Below are positions 35,569-47,054 of a DNA stretch of 64,000 nucleotides, one piece after another. Each line of letters opens with the position of its first letter. Within the stretch, counting starts at the first letter, position 1. The notes beneath the pieces were generated by a model. The model was not told the origin of the DNA and ran no database searches. It saw only the letters and a program-made list of their open reading frames with translations. The stretch is from Rhizophagus irregularis. Taxonomy: Eukaryota > Glomeromycota > Glomeromycetes > Glomerales > Glomeraceae. The translations under genes and the position numbers were made by a program. Where the stretch lies: contig NC_089442.1 in the NCBI RefSeq assembly GCF_026210795.1, positions 1,302,001 to 1,366,000 on the forward strand, read 5' to 3'.

Positions 35569-37338
35569 AGCTGCGGCTATACTTGCCACAGGAATATATC
35601 CCATCCTATATTCCATTTATCCCATCCCATTTGTCATAATTCCATATCCCCATCTCCCATTGGTCAAATTTATCACGTAAATTACGTGATGCTAATGCAA
35701 AATTCCAAAAGGTTCCACACACATTTTAAAAAAGGAAATTTATGCACCGATCACACAATTCCGGCCAAAATTACGTATTACAGGAGTTTAATAATTTTAC
35801 CAATTTTAAGAATTTACTGATTACTTTTTCAATAAAATTTATATCATTGGATTAATCCAATGGTAGTAAAATCATATTTAGTTTCATCATTAATATTGAT
35901 TGAGTTATTATGAAAAATGTATTTTTATTATATGTTACCCTTATTTTATTAAAACTTAAATAAATGATGAACTGAGTTAAAGTGGCCTTACAGGTTTTCC
36001 ATAGGTTTGTATAAATTTTACATATTAATTTTAACTAGAATTGTATATTACAGGAGTGGGTTTAAAAAATACTTTATTTAAAACCAATATTTTATATCAT
36101 TAAATTAATTTTAGTAAGAGGAATCTATTGGTAGTAAAATTAATATTAATTAAATTATATTATAAAATAATATACAGTATTTCTTACATTTTTTTTTACT
36201 TAGTAAATTTTAAGAAATAATGATTTGTTTCTCCATTTTATAAAAAGAAATTTTTTTTCATTATAATATATTATTTTCCATTATGTATATAAAATTATTT
36301 TTTCATCATAAAAATTTCTCTTCATTATAAAAAATTTTTTAAAATATTTTCCATTATAAGGTGATGTAACAATAAAAAATTAGTTCTTATATAGTCTTGT
36401 AAAAGTTTATGGAAAAAAACTTATATGCTAATATTGATAATTCATTATAAAAATATATTTTGTATAAACATTTTAACAATAAAATAATTTAAAACTTTAT
36501 TTTAATATATTAAAAAATTTATCTATAAAATATTAATTATAAATCAGAAAAATTCTGATTTGTAATTCTGATTTGTAGTTAATTTACAATTAATAACAAA
36601 TATTTATATTATTAATTAAAATACTCATTTTTAGATGATAATTTATAGATGATTTTATATTCTAATTAATGAAAGAACTAAATATTTAACATAAAATGGC
36701 TCGGTATTTAATAAAAAAGGGCTTGGAGTTTGGTAGAAAGTGGCTTGGTATTAACTTTTAATAAAGTGGCTTGATGTTTAAGAATTAATAGCAGTGACAT
36801 ATATTAACTAATAATAGTTTCATAAGGAGCTTTATTATCCACCCCAGGTAAGATCTTACTTTTAACCAATAATATTCAATTACACATATAATACTAATTT
36901 TAACCAATAAAAATGTTTAATTTTGTGTCATGTAAGATTTTGCTTAACCCTAAAATATTAGCTAATACATGAAACAAAAGGCTTTGTATTCAAAAAACAT
37001 GCTTAGTATAATGGCTTGACATTCACCAAAAAGGACTTTGTTTTCTAATTTTGAATTTCAATTTTAAATTTATATTAATATATACTACAATATAAGATGA
37101 ATATATTTAACCCAATCAATGATCAATAAATTAACAGATTATGTGATATTAAATGATATAAATGCTCAATAGTATAATACTTATAAATAATTAAATATAT
37201 AAAAAATTATGAAACATATTAAAAACAAATCTTTTTAAAGAAAATGTTAAAATATTATAAATATTATATCTGGAAAATTTTATATTAAAAAAAAAAATCA
37301 TGGGAATTATTTGGGTGGCAAGTATAGCTGCGGCCGCC
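35569..37338. mobile_element. 1.77-kb element with about 25-bp inverted termini, unit 1 copy
   Basis: The left end AGCTGCGGCTATACTTGCCA pairs with the right end, whose complement reads GGCGGCCGCAGCTATACTTG then CCAC. There is no ORF. The interior holds decayed words AAAGTGGCTTGG that repeat about 30 bp apart near 36700. The unit 2 copy is at 45183-46923, so this insertion predates the duplication. Confidence 0.55.
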
Positions 37339-39104
37339 AATCATCATTAATAATACAGACTAAGTTTATTTTCGTTAATTAGCAAAAAAAGTTTCCTATT
37401 AAATTTCATTACCCATAAATATGGAATAAATCAGCACAAACATATCAACAATTCAAATTATTATCTAAATGTGACAATTTGTTTAGTATATTTTAGATGA
37501 TCAACCAGTCACTGATTAACTGGCTACCTACTATAGAGGCTAATTAATTATTTGTTATAAAAAAAAATTAGTTTTAAGACTTTTGAATACATAATAAAAT
37601 AATAGTCAACTATTCAACATTTAATATTTATAAATATACATTGGTCAGTTCATTTAATGTTTGGTATTTTTAGTATTTTTTTTCATTTTTTTAGAAGGTC
37701 TAAGCTAATAATGTGTCATGTTTTTTATCATTAATTTTATTTGATAATAATAAGTTAATAACTCAAATTATCATATTATAAGTCTACCTTAAAACTTTGT
37801 GGTGTTGGACATTTATTTTCATGTTTATATATTTTATAGATTACCCATTTTGTTAAATTAGATGTACAATTTTACTGTTTTGTATCATTAGGAAATAATT
37901 ACATGGAATAATTATACAATCTTATAAACTATGTTACAATAATCTATTTGATACAACTTATGCAAATATGTATTTATTAAATTTTTGATCAAAAAATTTT
38001 TACTGCTGTAAAAAATAACCTGATATAGGCTTTCAGTTTATGCTTTACTACAATAATAATCCAGAATTAAAATATATAAATAAATCTTTTTATAAGAATA
38101 TTTCCATTTTTAAACTAAATTTGTAATTTTGAATTTCTTAATATACTTAATTTAATATTTTATCATTTTCATGTTATCTTCATATTGATTATTAATAGCA
38201 ATATTAGTAATAATCATTAAAGAAATTTATTTTTTGCAATTTTGATTTTACGTAAATGAAATAGATAGTAATTCGAAAATATTATGTTAATGCCACACAT
38301 CTTTCTACATCAAACTTTGATACTTGCAAAATATTGTCAACTTTTAAAATTATTTTTAATGTTTTCAATTTAATTTTGAATAAAACTAAATTATCATTAT
38401 GATTCATTAAAATTGAATAATAATTCAATATCATGTACTACAATTCTTTATAAAGGTTTAATTAGATTATTATAATCTTATATTATTATTAATATATTAT
38501 TTTATTAATATGTACTGTATATACTATATACTCTTTAAAGTTTATTTATTTTGCACACAAAAAGAAAAATAATAATTTTTTTGTGTTAATGTACCAAGTG
38601 ACTAAAAAAGAAGATTAAAATGTATCTTTGTGTTACTATAGATGTGTCACGTGCTGATCACGTATTTATCTAATAAACTGCGTGAAAAGTATGACGAATT
38701 ACGCACGCAACTTCATCCGCAATTAGATCATGCAGTTTTATGAGAAATAATCAGTCACTCTGCAAAATGACATTTTTACTAATGATTTAAAGTTGCGTAA
38801 TAAAAAAATATATGCTAGAACTTTCAGGAAAAACATGATTACGCAAGCAACGCAAATTAACAATATTGACTTTTAATAGTTGTACTAATTAATACAGTAA
38901 TACATCTTTAAAAGGTATGAAACATAATTAATAATATAATTAATTAAATTAATTAAATTATATTCTAAGATATAGTAATCCATCTTTAAAGATATTAAAC
39001 ATAATTAATTAAATTGTATTCTAAAGAAACCAAGGAATATAAAAGGTGATGAAGAAAGTTTATGTTCGCCACCTAATATTATAATTAAAATATATTTTAA
39101 TCAT

Positions 39105-39440
39105 TAATTCTTACTGTATCTGTGTCTTACATGAACACAATAATATAAATTAACTGTCATAATTACAACATACAAATATATTATAATCATTATTCTTACT
39201 GTATTACATGAGCACAACAATATAAATTAACTGTCATAATTACAACATACAAATTATTATAGTATTATTAATCTAAATGATAAAATATTAAGTTAAAGTT
39301 ATATATTTTAATCATTAGTTCTTTAATTCTTACTGTATATGTGTCTTACATAAGCACAACAATATAGATTAACTGGCATAATTACGATATATAAATTATT
39401 ATAGTATTACTAATCTAAATAATAAAATATAAAGTTTAAG
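39105..39440. repeat. Tandem repeat of about 100-140 bp, three copies
   Basis: Each copy holds TTACTGTAT, a TTACAT(G/A)AGCACAA word and CATAATTAC with CATACAAATT. The corresponding place in unit 1 (near 31925) has a single decayed copy. Confidence 0.65.
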
Positions 39441-39535
39441 TTATATCATTATGACTTAAAATTAGACATGTGGATAGATTAAAGAGAAACCTCATTATTT
39501 TTAATTATTCCTTCTATTCTTCATGTCAATAATAG

Positions 39536-39716
39536 CCCAGTAAAAAGTTCTTGTACCAAATATAGGCCAATTATGAAATGAGCCCATTCGGTATAAAATT
39601 TGGCCATATTTATTTTAATTTTATCCCATTTATGGTCCAATTTTTCGTACCAAACGGGCTCATGTATAAATTCAATACAAACCTAATATGAATTCAGTAC
39701 AGGACTTTTTACTGGG
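39536..39716. mobile_element. 181-bp MITE present in unit 2 only
   Basis: The termini CCCAGTAAAAAGTTCTTGTA and the reverse complement of GTACAGGACTTTTTACTGGG match with few changes. A 4-bp ATAG flanks both ends. Unit 3 near 49498 reads straight through the empty site. Confidence 0.8.
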
Positions 39717-39721
39717 ATAGA

Positions 39722-39742
39722 AATAATGTGTCAGATTGACAA
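39722..39742 (+). promoter_or_regulatory. Upstream box of unit 2 gene fragment
   Basis: AATAATGTGTCAGATTGACA lies 187 bp before the fragment's ATG and is identical to the unit 3 box. Confidence 0.6.
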
Positions 39743-39908
39743 GTAAATTTGCATTGATGTATCAATCTGAATCAAGAACTTTTCTTTTATTTAAAAGCCC
39801 TCTAAAATTTTTCTGAAACTCACAAAATAAATAATTTCTGAAACAAATCATTTCTGAAACTCTCAAATTAAAATACTCACTTTTTTAAATATATTGAAAT
39901 TAATCAAC

Positions 39909-40220
39909 ATGAATTCATATCCTGGCCAAGATAGTATGTTTAATAATAAACAATATTTCATTTTATAGTAATTTTTTTTCTTATTTAGCATTTTTACTAA
40001 CTAAATCTTTGACTTTTTAGCTCTCATCTCTTATTTAAAAAAGCAAAGCAATAAATCATATCGTGGGTTCTTAATTCTACACAAGAATGTTGTTGTTGCT
40101 TCAGTAACTTCGGATCTCAAGTGGTATGATCTTGAAAATACCTGGGCTAGTAATTACATAAGAGAAGTAGAAAAAATTTTTACAGATCAACAAGAAGTTA
40201 TTGAAACATTAAAACAAAAG
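39909..40220 (+). pseudogene. Truncated first two exons of the nuclease-like gene, unit 2
   Basis: Exons 39909-39933 and 40021-40220 join in phase to 75 codons without a stop (MNSYPGQD, LISYLKKQSNKSYRG, then TSDLKWYDLENTW). The GTGTGT donor and intron 2 follow, but the duplicated unit ends before exon 3. Read-through would add about 14 residues. It could yield a short protein consisting of the N-terminal module alone; the missing nuclease-like domain makes a remnant more likely. Confidence 0.75.
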
Positions 40221-41141
40221 GTGTGTATTTTTTCTATTTTGCAAAGATGGGGTAACTCTTAAGACGAGCCACATGCATGATGGCCAGGATTGTGTTTTGA
40301 ACATATGCTATTGAGCTATATGTAAAGATGGCAAGGTCACTGAGATTATTGTGATCATGTGCTTCGGCTTCTGAGAATTACTGTTTGGAGACGCTTGGTA
40401 ACCACTCCATAGCTCGATATTCAGGCATCCTGTCTTTGTCGTTGGTAAAAGTCTGTTAATTTTGGAGGAGAAATTGACTATGTACCTTCTTTTACTACTA
40501 AATAAAAAGTTTACACACTGCTAATAATTTATTTTCATAAATAGATAATATTGAACTAAACAAATGTTATTAGGTGAAGATATTTTCCATTATAATTTAC
40601 TTGAGGATAATAGATCTGCTTGGAATTGTTTAATTGAATGGAAATTGAATATACTGCTCTTAGTTTGAGAAGTATGAACAGTAGTGATTAGCAATTAAAT
40701 AAAATGCATAAGATTAATTAATATTATATTTTTAGTAGATTAACAACTGAAGTACTACTAGTTATTTATTTTATTTTATTTTTTCTTACTTTTGCTTTAA
40801 TTTATATCTTAGTAGTACATTCAAAATATAAAGTTTATCTCATATATGGCCAGCTAGTTTATGAATTGAACAGTTAATTGAACTTGGGTTTGAATTTAAT
40901 TAATTAACTAAGATGGTTAAAGTTTCAAGACTTAGGAAAATCTACTTCACTCCAGCATACTTACTTATCAAAACTCTTAGCTATTTTAAGTTAATGAAAT
41001 AAAAATCAATCATGGATAAATGTTGTAGTGATAATATAAATATTTTACTAATTTAAGGTTTATCCAATAAAATTACAATGTTTAAAAAATAATAATCATT
41101 TTAAAGTTAGTTGTGTCAATATTGTATAATACTTATAATCA

Positions 41142-41367
41142 GACGCACAGGTCGAAATGCTAAAAATCGGCAAAAAAAATGGCGCGAAAAGCAGTGGCTA
41201 TTCTTGGCTATTCTTGGCTATTCTTGGCTATTCTTGGCTATTCTTGGCTGTTTTTGGCTATTTACGAATTAACCTATACTATTTGTAAATAGTTTATACA
41301 AATTTGCGAATAGTTTATGCGATTTGCGCCATTTTTTTTGCCTATTTTTGGTCATTTGACGTGTGAC
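41142..41367. mobile_element. 226-bp element with an internal 11-bp tandem repeat, unit 2 only
   Basis: The subterminal inverted repeats share GGCAAAAAAAATGGCGC (left near 41168; right, reversed, near 41327). TTCTTGGCTAT repeats about five times at 41201-41255. Unit 1 near 34030 lacks the segment, joining TTATAATCA directly to AAGGTGATAG. Confidence 0.7.
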
Positions 41368-41930
41368 GTGATAGTTGATGCATTTAAAATTTGAGTTTAA
41401 AATGAAATTATAAGCAATTTTTATTACAATTACACATGTTACTGCAATAACATAAATTTTATTATTATTCCTTCAATATCTATAATGCAAAACAGTTTGA
41501 TTAAGTGTTAGCTGCTATGGATCAACTTGTCTAACTTACATATAAATTATGATCAGGTAAATGTAAAATAAAATCTATATCAATTATATAATAAAATTAA
41601 TGAAGTCTTTTATTTATTACTAACATTCACCATCATTAAACATTTCCCCTATCTTTTATGATCTATAATGTCATGTGATGATTATGTGCCAGTTCGGAAT
41701 TGATCAATATTTAACATATTAAACATATTAAACATTTGTAGTAAAAAAAAAAAAAAAAAAAACTCTTTCCCTTTTTTTTCCATTTTGTTAGTTTTCCGCA
41801 GTAATTTTGTGCAAATTTAATTTTTTTAGTTTCTATTTGAAACACCTAAAGGGAAGAGGCCCTAACGGGCGCCTCGGGCATAAGACGAGGTTTTATTGTT
41901 CTCATTACACCTATACTCAAAGGGTTGGTT

Positions 41931-42506
41931 ATGTCTTATTTTCCAAGAGCCGACGATTTTGCTCCTGCACCCGGATATGACCATACACCTGCTGGTCTTG
42001 ACGACTTCATTTTCAACCATGATACTTCACGAACAGTACCTCTTACTGAAGACAGTTTATTGGATACACCTTCATTTCATAACGATTTTGATGATATTAG
42101 GCCCTTTTCTTCGCCTAATAAAAATTATATTTTTTCTACAAAATATGAAAAGTTTCACGTGACTCCACATCACAGAGCAGGTTATAACAAGATGTACAAT
42201 TTTAGGCGCTCAAAAAGTTTCTTTTTTGAGCTGGTTGATCAATTACCAAACACCAATCAACTTCAATTGAATATTTACACAAATGATTATCATATGTCCT
42301 CTATCCCGATTAATCACAACTCCATGAGCCAACTCCCAAATTTCAAATTTCAAATATCGAAACAGCTCACGCACTTTTTTTCAACACAAAAAGTTATCCC
42401 TCGAAGATTGCAAGAAAAATTTTTTACATATATTCGTAAAAAACTATTGGAGCGTTTGGATTTTATAACATCACGTGCCCAAAAAAGGACAAAAATAATC
42501 ACATGA
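41931..42506 (+). CDS. ORF1 of the retroposon-like insert, unknown function
   Basis: 191 codons from the first ATG, about 190 bp into the insert. The N-terminal half is acidic and Pro/Phe-rich (PRADDFAPAPGYD). The C-terminal quarter is strongly basic (VIPRRLQEKF, RKKLLERLD, SRAQKRTK), which would suit RNA or DNA binding. No zinc knuckle, coiled coil, membrane segment or known domain is seen. The stop codon overlaps the next start as ATGA, so translation of ORF2 could follow by termination-reinitiation. It may be the element's ORF1/gag-like protein, which is inference from position only. Confidence 0.6.
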   Translation: MSYFPRADDFAPAPGYDHTPAGLDDFIFNHDTSRTVPLTEDSLLDTPSFHNDFDDIRPFSSPNKNYIFSTKYEKFHVTPHHRAGYNKMYNFRRSKSFFFELVDQLPNTNQLQLNIYTNDYHMSSIPINHNSMSQLPNFKFQISKQLTHFFSTQKVIPRRLQEKFFTYIRKKLLERLDFITSRAQKRTKIIT

Positions 42507-43321
42507 CTAAAACTTTTTTTAATTTTTCGTATAAAAAATATAGATTTTATTTCGGAATTTACCTTCCATGTAATCATACTCATATAGTGGGTCCGTTGAC
42601 TAATACTGTTGCGACCTGTTCCATTCCGGTTCCTTTCACAATGTCAAATAATCGTCACGCCTGTATTATTCACCACAAGAATCTAGTCCTATATTTCCTC
42701 TCGAAGGATAACAAAATTCCTGACGTTAGTAATTGCAAAACATTCAAAGACTTTCATGCAACTCGCCTCTACAACAGATGGGCTAAGAAGAAGAAATATC
42801 AGAATTTTTCGAACCGATTAGGAATTTCTTTCACCACATCATACCATGCGTATAACACTAACGTCGTCGCTACAAAAGGACTTGATTTTATTTACTGTAA
42901 AAAATATGGGAATCTTCAATTTATTCCCAGTTCATCTCCAAAAGTCAAGAAAAGACAAGAAGCACGCTTTAATGCTTTGGTTAGGCATACCTTTCACAAC
43001 GCCAAGCTGGATGATAATGCGCAGACAAATGATAAACTCCGAGCTGCACGACATCACAAATTATTATTTCAAGAAAATCAACGATTCACCGCTCCTATCA
43101 GACATCTTCGATACAAGAAAAAATTTATCGAACCATCACAGGGTTATTACACCTTTCCGATTCCATTTCCTGAATCTAAGACCGTATCTGTACCTGTTAT
43201 AGCGGAGACAATTTGTAATATTAGCTCTGTCGCATCTACATCGAATGATAATCCTATACCCCCAGCTAATACTGACAATTGGGAGAACGTACCTGAACAT
43301 TATATTCCGTTAATTCCTTGA
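42503..43321 (+). CDS. ORF2 of the retroposon-like insert, unknown function
   Basis: 272 codons starting inside the ORF1 stop (ATGA). It is rich in His, Asn and aromatic residues with basic patches (RWAKKKKYQNF, SSSPKVKKRQEARF, AARHHKLLFQENQRF, LRYKKKF) and a Pro/Thr/Ser-rich acidic C-terminus. Cys-x-His pairs near the start (LPCNHTH) do not form a clear zinc motif. No polymerase, nuclease or helicase signature is seen. The frame continues in phase beyond its TGA into the next ORF, so ORF2 and ORF3 may once have been, or by read-through still be, one protein of about 490 residues. Confidence 0.55.
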   Translation: MTKTFFNFSYKKYRFYFGIYLPCNHTHIVGPLTNTVATCSIPVPFTMSNNRHACIIHHKNLVLYFLSKDNKIPDVSNCKTFKDFHATRLYNRWAKKKKYQNFSNRLGISFTTSYHAYNTNVVATKGLDFIYCKKYGNLQFIPSSSPKVKKRQEARFNALVRHTFHNAKLDDNAQTNDKLRAARHHKLLFQENQRFTAPIRHLRYKKKFIEPSQGYYTFPIPFPESKTVSVPVIAETICNISSVASTSNDNPIPPANTDNWENVPEHYIPLIP

Positions 43322-43978
43322 TCTGCAATTTACGAAGGTGGTCTATTGAATCAACCTTCTCATATGAAAGTCTGGAAAAAGAAATTACAACCACTTGCAG
43401 TTGGCAGTGATGGCTGGCTAGCTCACATGAAAGAAATCTATGATCATCATGAAATGATGACCGAATATGAACAAGGAAGAATTATTGCTGGAATACAATG
43501 GGATACCACTCCTGATCAAGGTGAATACCGGAGGGATCTTTGCAATCTTGTAATGGAAGTTACCAACGCTCAGTACAACTATGAAATGAAATTACTTGAA
43601 ATCTCATCTGAAGTAATACCCGAAATACCAATCGTATCTGGAGCACTTAAACAAAGTGAACGCAAAAAACGCGAAAAGCGTCGATTACAAAAATTACAAG
43701 AAATTGAACGGAAAAAACACGAAGATACTGAAATCTTAGAAGAGTTACGCTCTTGGGTCTACCGTTATGAAACTATTTTTGACGTCAACTATTATAGACG
43801 TGAAATTGGTTTGGCATTTCAGCCTTGTGCCATTATGGACGACAGACCGCTTAAACGACGTGCCAGTGATAATGGCAATTTAGATACTCATTATGGTTAT
43901 CACAAAGATAAAAAGGTTTGTATATTATCCGCCTTGAAGGATTTAGGAAATAGTTCGTCTGCTCGTACTATCTAAGTA
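43322..43978 (+). CDS. ORF3 of the retroposon-like insert, in frame with ORF2
   Basis: The frame is open from directly after the ORF2 TGA. The first ATG is at 43364, giving 203-204 residues to the stop just past 43972. A charged central segment (KQSERKKREKRRLQKLQEI, then HEDTEILEEL) looks like a coiled coil or long helix. A Trp/Tyr-rich segment and a basic DRPLKRRAS motif follow. No family is recognised. It may be the C-terminal part of ORF2 split by one stop, or a separately started protein. Confidence 0.5.
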
Positions 43979-44355
43979 CTCATTAGTCAAATTTTTATAG
44001 ATCGATTTATGAATACATTAGTTTCTATTTGTACATGCTTATTAGCATTTTAGTTCATTTTTTACGTTAGATTTTTAACAACTTAAAATAGTGTAAACCA
44101 CTCCACCTCTTACAGTATTTACAGGTGGCAGCCCTATGGGCTGAAAGAAAAATACGGATAGGTGCTTGTCATTTAATTGTTTTTTTCTCTTATACCTGCT
44201 CCTTCATCGGTCGTGTTGTTGGAGTAGTCTATGGTATATAAAAATTAGTTAGGGTCTGCCACTTGGGTAGATGATAAACTAAGTGTTGGGCGCAATTCTT
44301 GTAATTAATGCTCTCTTAGAATAGTCCTTCTGACTTCACATAAAATAAATAAATA
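43979..44355 (+). other. 3' non-coding end of the insert
   Basis: No ORF. A short hairpin (GCAGCCCTATGGGCTG) lies near 44128. A less AT-rich tract with GGGTCTGCCACTTGGGTAG follows, and the segment ends in the TAAA-type tail directly before the target duplication. Such a 3' end is what a LINE enzyme would recognise in trans; this is inference. Confidence 0.45.
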
Positions 44356-45182
44356 ATTAAACATTTGTAGTTTTATTATAAATACAGGTCAATTTTTTGT
44401 AGTAATATTTTTTTCAGATAACAACAGAAATAAAGTTTTATTAAAAGTTAATAAAAGGTTATCTCAATTATTGTTTAAGTGTGCAGTTTTTTGTGTGAAA
44501 TCCTTTATTCGTGGTTGAACATATATGCCGACGTAAAGTGCTATACTACACGTCTGATTGGATATTTTTCGATATGCGATTAATTATATAAACCTTCTGC
44601 TTACATAATTAAATAATTGCTTAATATTTTTAAGTGTAGAAGAACTGACCTAACAATACTACAATTTATGTTAGAGGATGGAGATAACCAAAGAAAAAAA
44701 TTACAATATAAATGATCAATAAAATAAATAATAGCAAAAAAAGTCCTTTTTTATTAGCATTAATTATCATTAATAATTAATGAACAAAATTCAACCAAAT
44801 GCATAATAATAATAAATAAGAAAAAAGTCACTAAAAAAACAACAAATGATGATGAAAAAAAAAACCTGAAAATGTAAAAAAAAAGATTGAAAATAAAAAA
44901 AGTATTGAAAAATTTATTTTTCAGTTTGAACTAAAAAAAAATAAAAAAAATAAATAATTAAAATAAATTATTTTTAAAAAATTGAAAATGAAAAAACAAA
45001 AAAATTTCCAGTTTGAAAAGCCTAAAAAAATAAAAAAAATATCAAAATTTCAGTCTATAAGATCTGGTAAAAAAGGTATTTAAAAAAATTGTCACTAAAA
45101 AAAGACAGAATATAAAAAAAATTTAGTCCAAAAAAATAATAATATAAAAATAATTTGGTCTAAAAAAACCATTTGTTCAGAT

Positions 45183-46923
45183 AGCTGCGGCTATACTTGC
45201 CACAGGAATATATCCTATCCCATTTGTCATAATCCCATTCCAATTCAATTCCAATTCCATATCCCATCTCCCATTGGTCGAATTTATCACATGAATTACG
45301 TGATGCTAATGCAAAATTCCAAAAGGTTTCACACACATTTTAAAAAAGGAAATTTATGCGCTGATCACACAATTCCGGCCAGAATTACGTATTACAGAAG
45401 TTTAATATTATTCTACAGACCTACATACCTAATTTTAAGAATTTACTGATTACTTTTCAATAAAATTTATGTTACCCTTATTTTACTAAAACTTAAAGGT
45501 TATATTAAATGATGAACTGAGTTAAAGTTGCCTTACAGGTTTTCCATAGGTTTGTATAAATTTTACATATTAATTTTAACTAGAATTGTATATTACAGGA
45601 GTGGGTTTAAAAAATACTTTATTTAAAACCAATATTTTATATCATTAAATTAATTTTAGTAAGAGGAATCTATTGGTAGTAAAATTAATATTAATTAAAT
45701 TATATTATAAAATATACAGTATTTCTTACATTATTTTTTACTTAGTAATTTTAAGAAATAATAATTTGTTTGTCCATTTTATAAAAATAAATTTTTTTTT
45801 CATTATAATATATTATTTTCCATTATGTATATAAAATTATTTTTTCATTATAAAAATTTCTCTTCATTATAAAAATTTTTAAAATATTTTCCATTATAAG
45901 TTGATGTAACAATAAAAAATTAGTTCTTATAAGTCTTGTAAAAGTTTATAAAAAAAACTTACTGTATACTTCCGATATTAAGCACCCCCGAAAATCAGCA
46001 CCCTGGCCAGAATTATGAAAATTTTGGCCTATGTTATGCTGTTGCTGGCCAGCATTACGGTCAAAAAAGGGTGCTTAATTTCGGAAGTATACGGTATATG
46101 CTAATACTGATAATTCATTATAAAAATATATTTTTGTATAAACATTTTAACAATAAAATAATTTAAAATTTTACAATTAATGACAGATATTTATATTAAT
46201 TAGAATTCTCATTTTTAGATGATAATTTATAGATGATTTTATATTCTGATTAATGAAAGAACTAAACATTTAACAGAAAATGGCTTGATATTTAATAAAA
46301 AAGGGCTTGGGTTTGGTAGAAAGTGGCTTGGTATTAACTTTTAATAAAGTGGCTTAATGTTTAAGAATTAAGAGCAGTGAGATATATTAACTAGTAATAA
46401 TAGTATCATAAGGAGCTTTATTACCCACCCCAAGAAAGATCTTACTTTTAACCAATAATATTCAATTACACATATAATACTAATTTTAACCAATAAAAAT
46501 GTTTAATTTTGTGTCATGTAAGATTTTGCTTAACCCTAAAATATTAGCTAATACATGAAACAAAAGGCTTTGTATTCAAAAAACATGCTTAGTATAATGG
46601 CTTGACATTCACCAAAAAGGACTTTGTTTTCTAATTTTGAATTTCAATTTTAAATTTATATTAATATATACTACAATATAAGATGAATATATTTAACCCA
46701 ATCAATGATCAATAAATTAACAGATTATGTGATATTAAATGATATAAATGCTCAATAGTATAATACTTATAAATAATTAAATATATAAAAAATTATGAAA
46801 CATATTAAAAACAAATCTTTTTAAAGAAAATATTAAAATATTATAAATATTATATTTGGAAAATTTTATATTAAAAAAAAATCATGGGGATTTATTTAGG
46901 TGGCAAGTATAGCTGTGGCTGCC
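45183..46923. mobile_element. 1.74-kb inverted-terminus element, unit 2 copy
   Basis: The counterpart of 35569-37338, with the same ends (TAGCTGCGGCTATACTTGCC on the left; GGTGGCAAGTATAGCTGTGG on the right). It is interrupted by the MITE at 45962-46094. No ORF. Confidence 0.55.
45962..46094. mobile_element. 133-bp Tc1/mariner-type MITE, unit 2 only
   Basis: The inverted termini C(T/C)GTATACTTCCGA-ATTAAGCACCC differ at two or three of 26 positions. TA flanks both sides (45960-45961 and 46095-46096). The unit 1 site near 36422 reads CTTATATGC without the insert. Confidence 0.85.
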
Positions 46924-47054
46924 AATCATCATTAATAATATAGACTAAGCTTATTTTCGTTAATTAACAAAAAAAGTTTCCTATTAAATTTCATTACCCA
47001 TAAATATGGAATAAATCAGGTGAGGTGCAGACAATCAACAATTCAAATTATTAT

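Larger units (their letters stand above)
31460..38310. repeat. Segmental duplication, unit 1
   Basis: Sequence from about 31460 is collinear with about 38311-48165 and, for its first 1.9 kb, with 48166 onward. The unit carries the upstream region, exons 1-2 and intron 2 of the nuclease-like gene, followed by about 5 kb of unrelated DNA. The left edge is diverged, so boundaries are accurate to about 50 bp. Between 34580 and 35568, and between 37339 and 38310, I see no gene. Confidence 0.75.
41742..44355 (+). mobile_element. 2.6-kb retroposon-like insertion with three ORFs
   Basis: Perfect 15-bp direct repeats ATTAAACATTTGTAG (41727-41741 and 44356-44370) flank the insert. Unit 1 keeps one uninterrupted copy near 34744-34758. 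The plus-strand 3' end is AAATAAATAAATAA, a LINE-like tail. The 5' end begins with T and about 20 A, then a leader with a GC-rich hairpin (GAGGCCCTAACGGGCGCCTC at about 41858). Three ORFs follow in tandem, then about 380 bp of 3' non-coding sequence. No reverse transcriptase, endonuclease or transposase motif is visible. Base composition is clearly less AT-rich than the surroundings. Confidence 0.85.

Noticed and set aside
42470-42506. Programmed -1 frameshift joining ORF1 to ORF2 at the A-rich stretch
   Set aside because: The six-A run is not in the phase needed for a canonical X XXY YYZ slip site. The ATGA overlap offers a simpler coupling.
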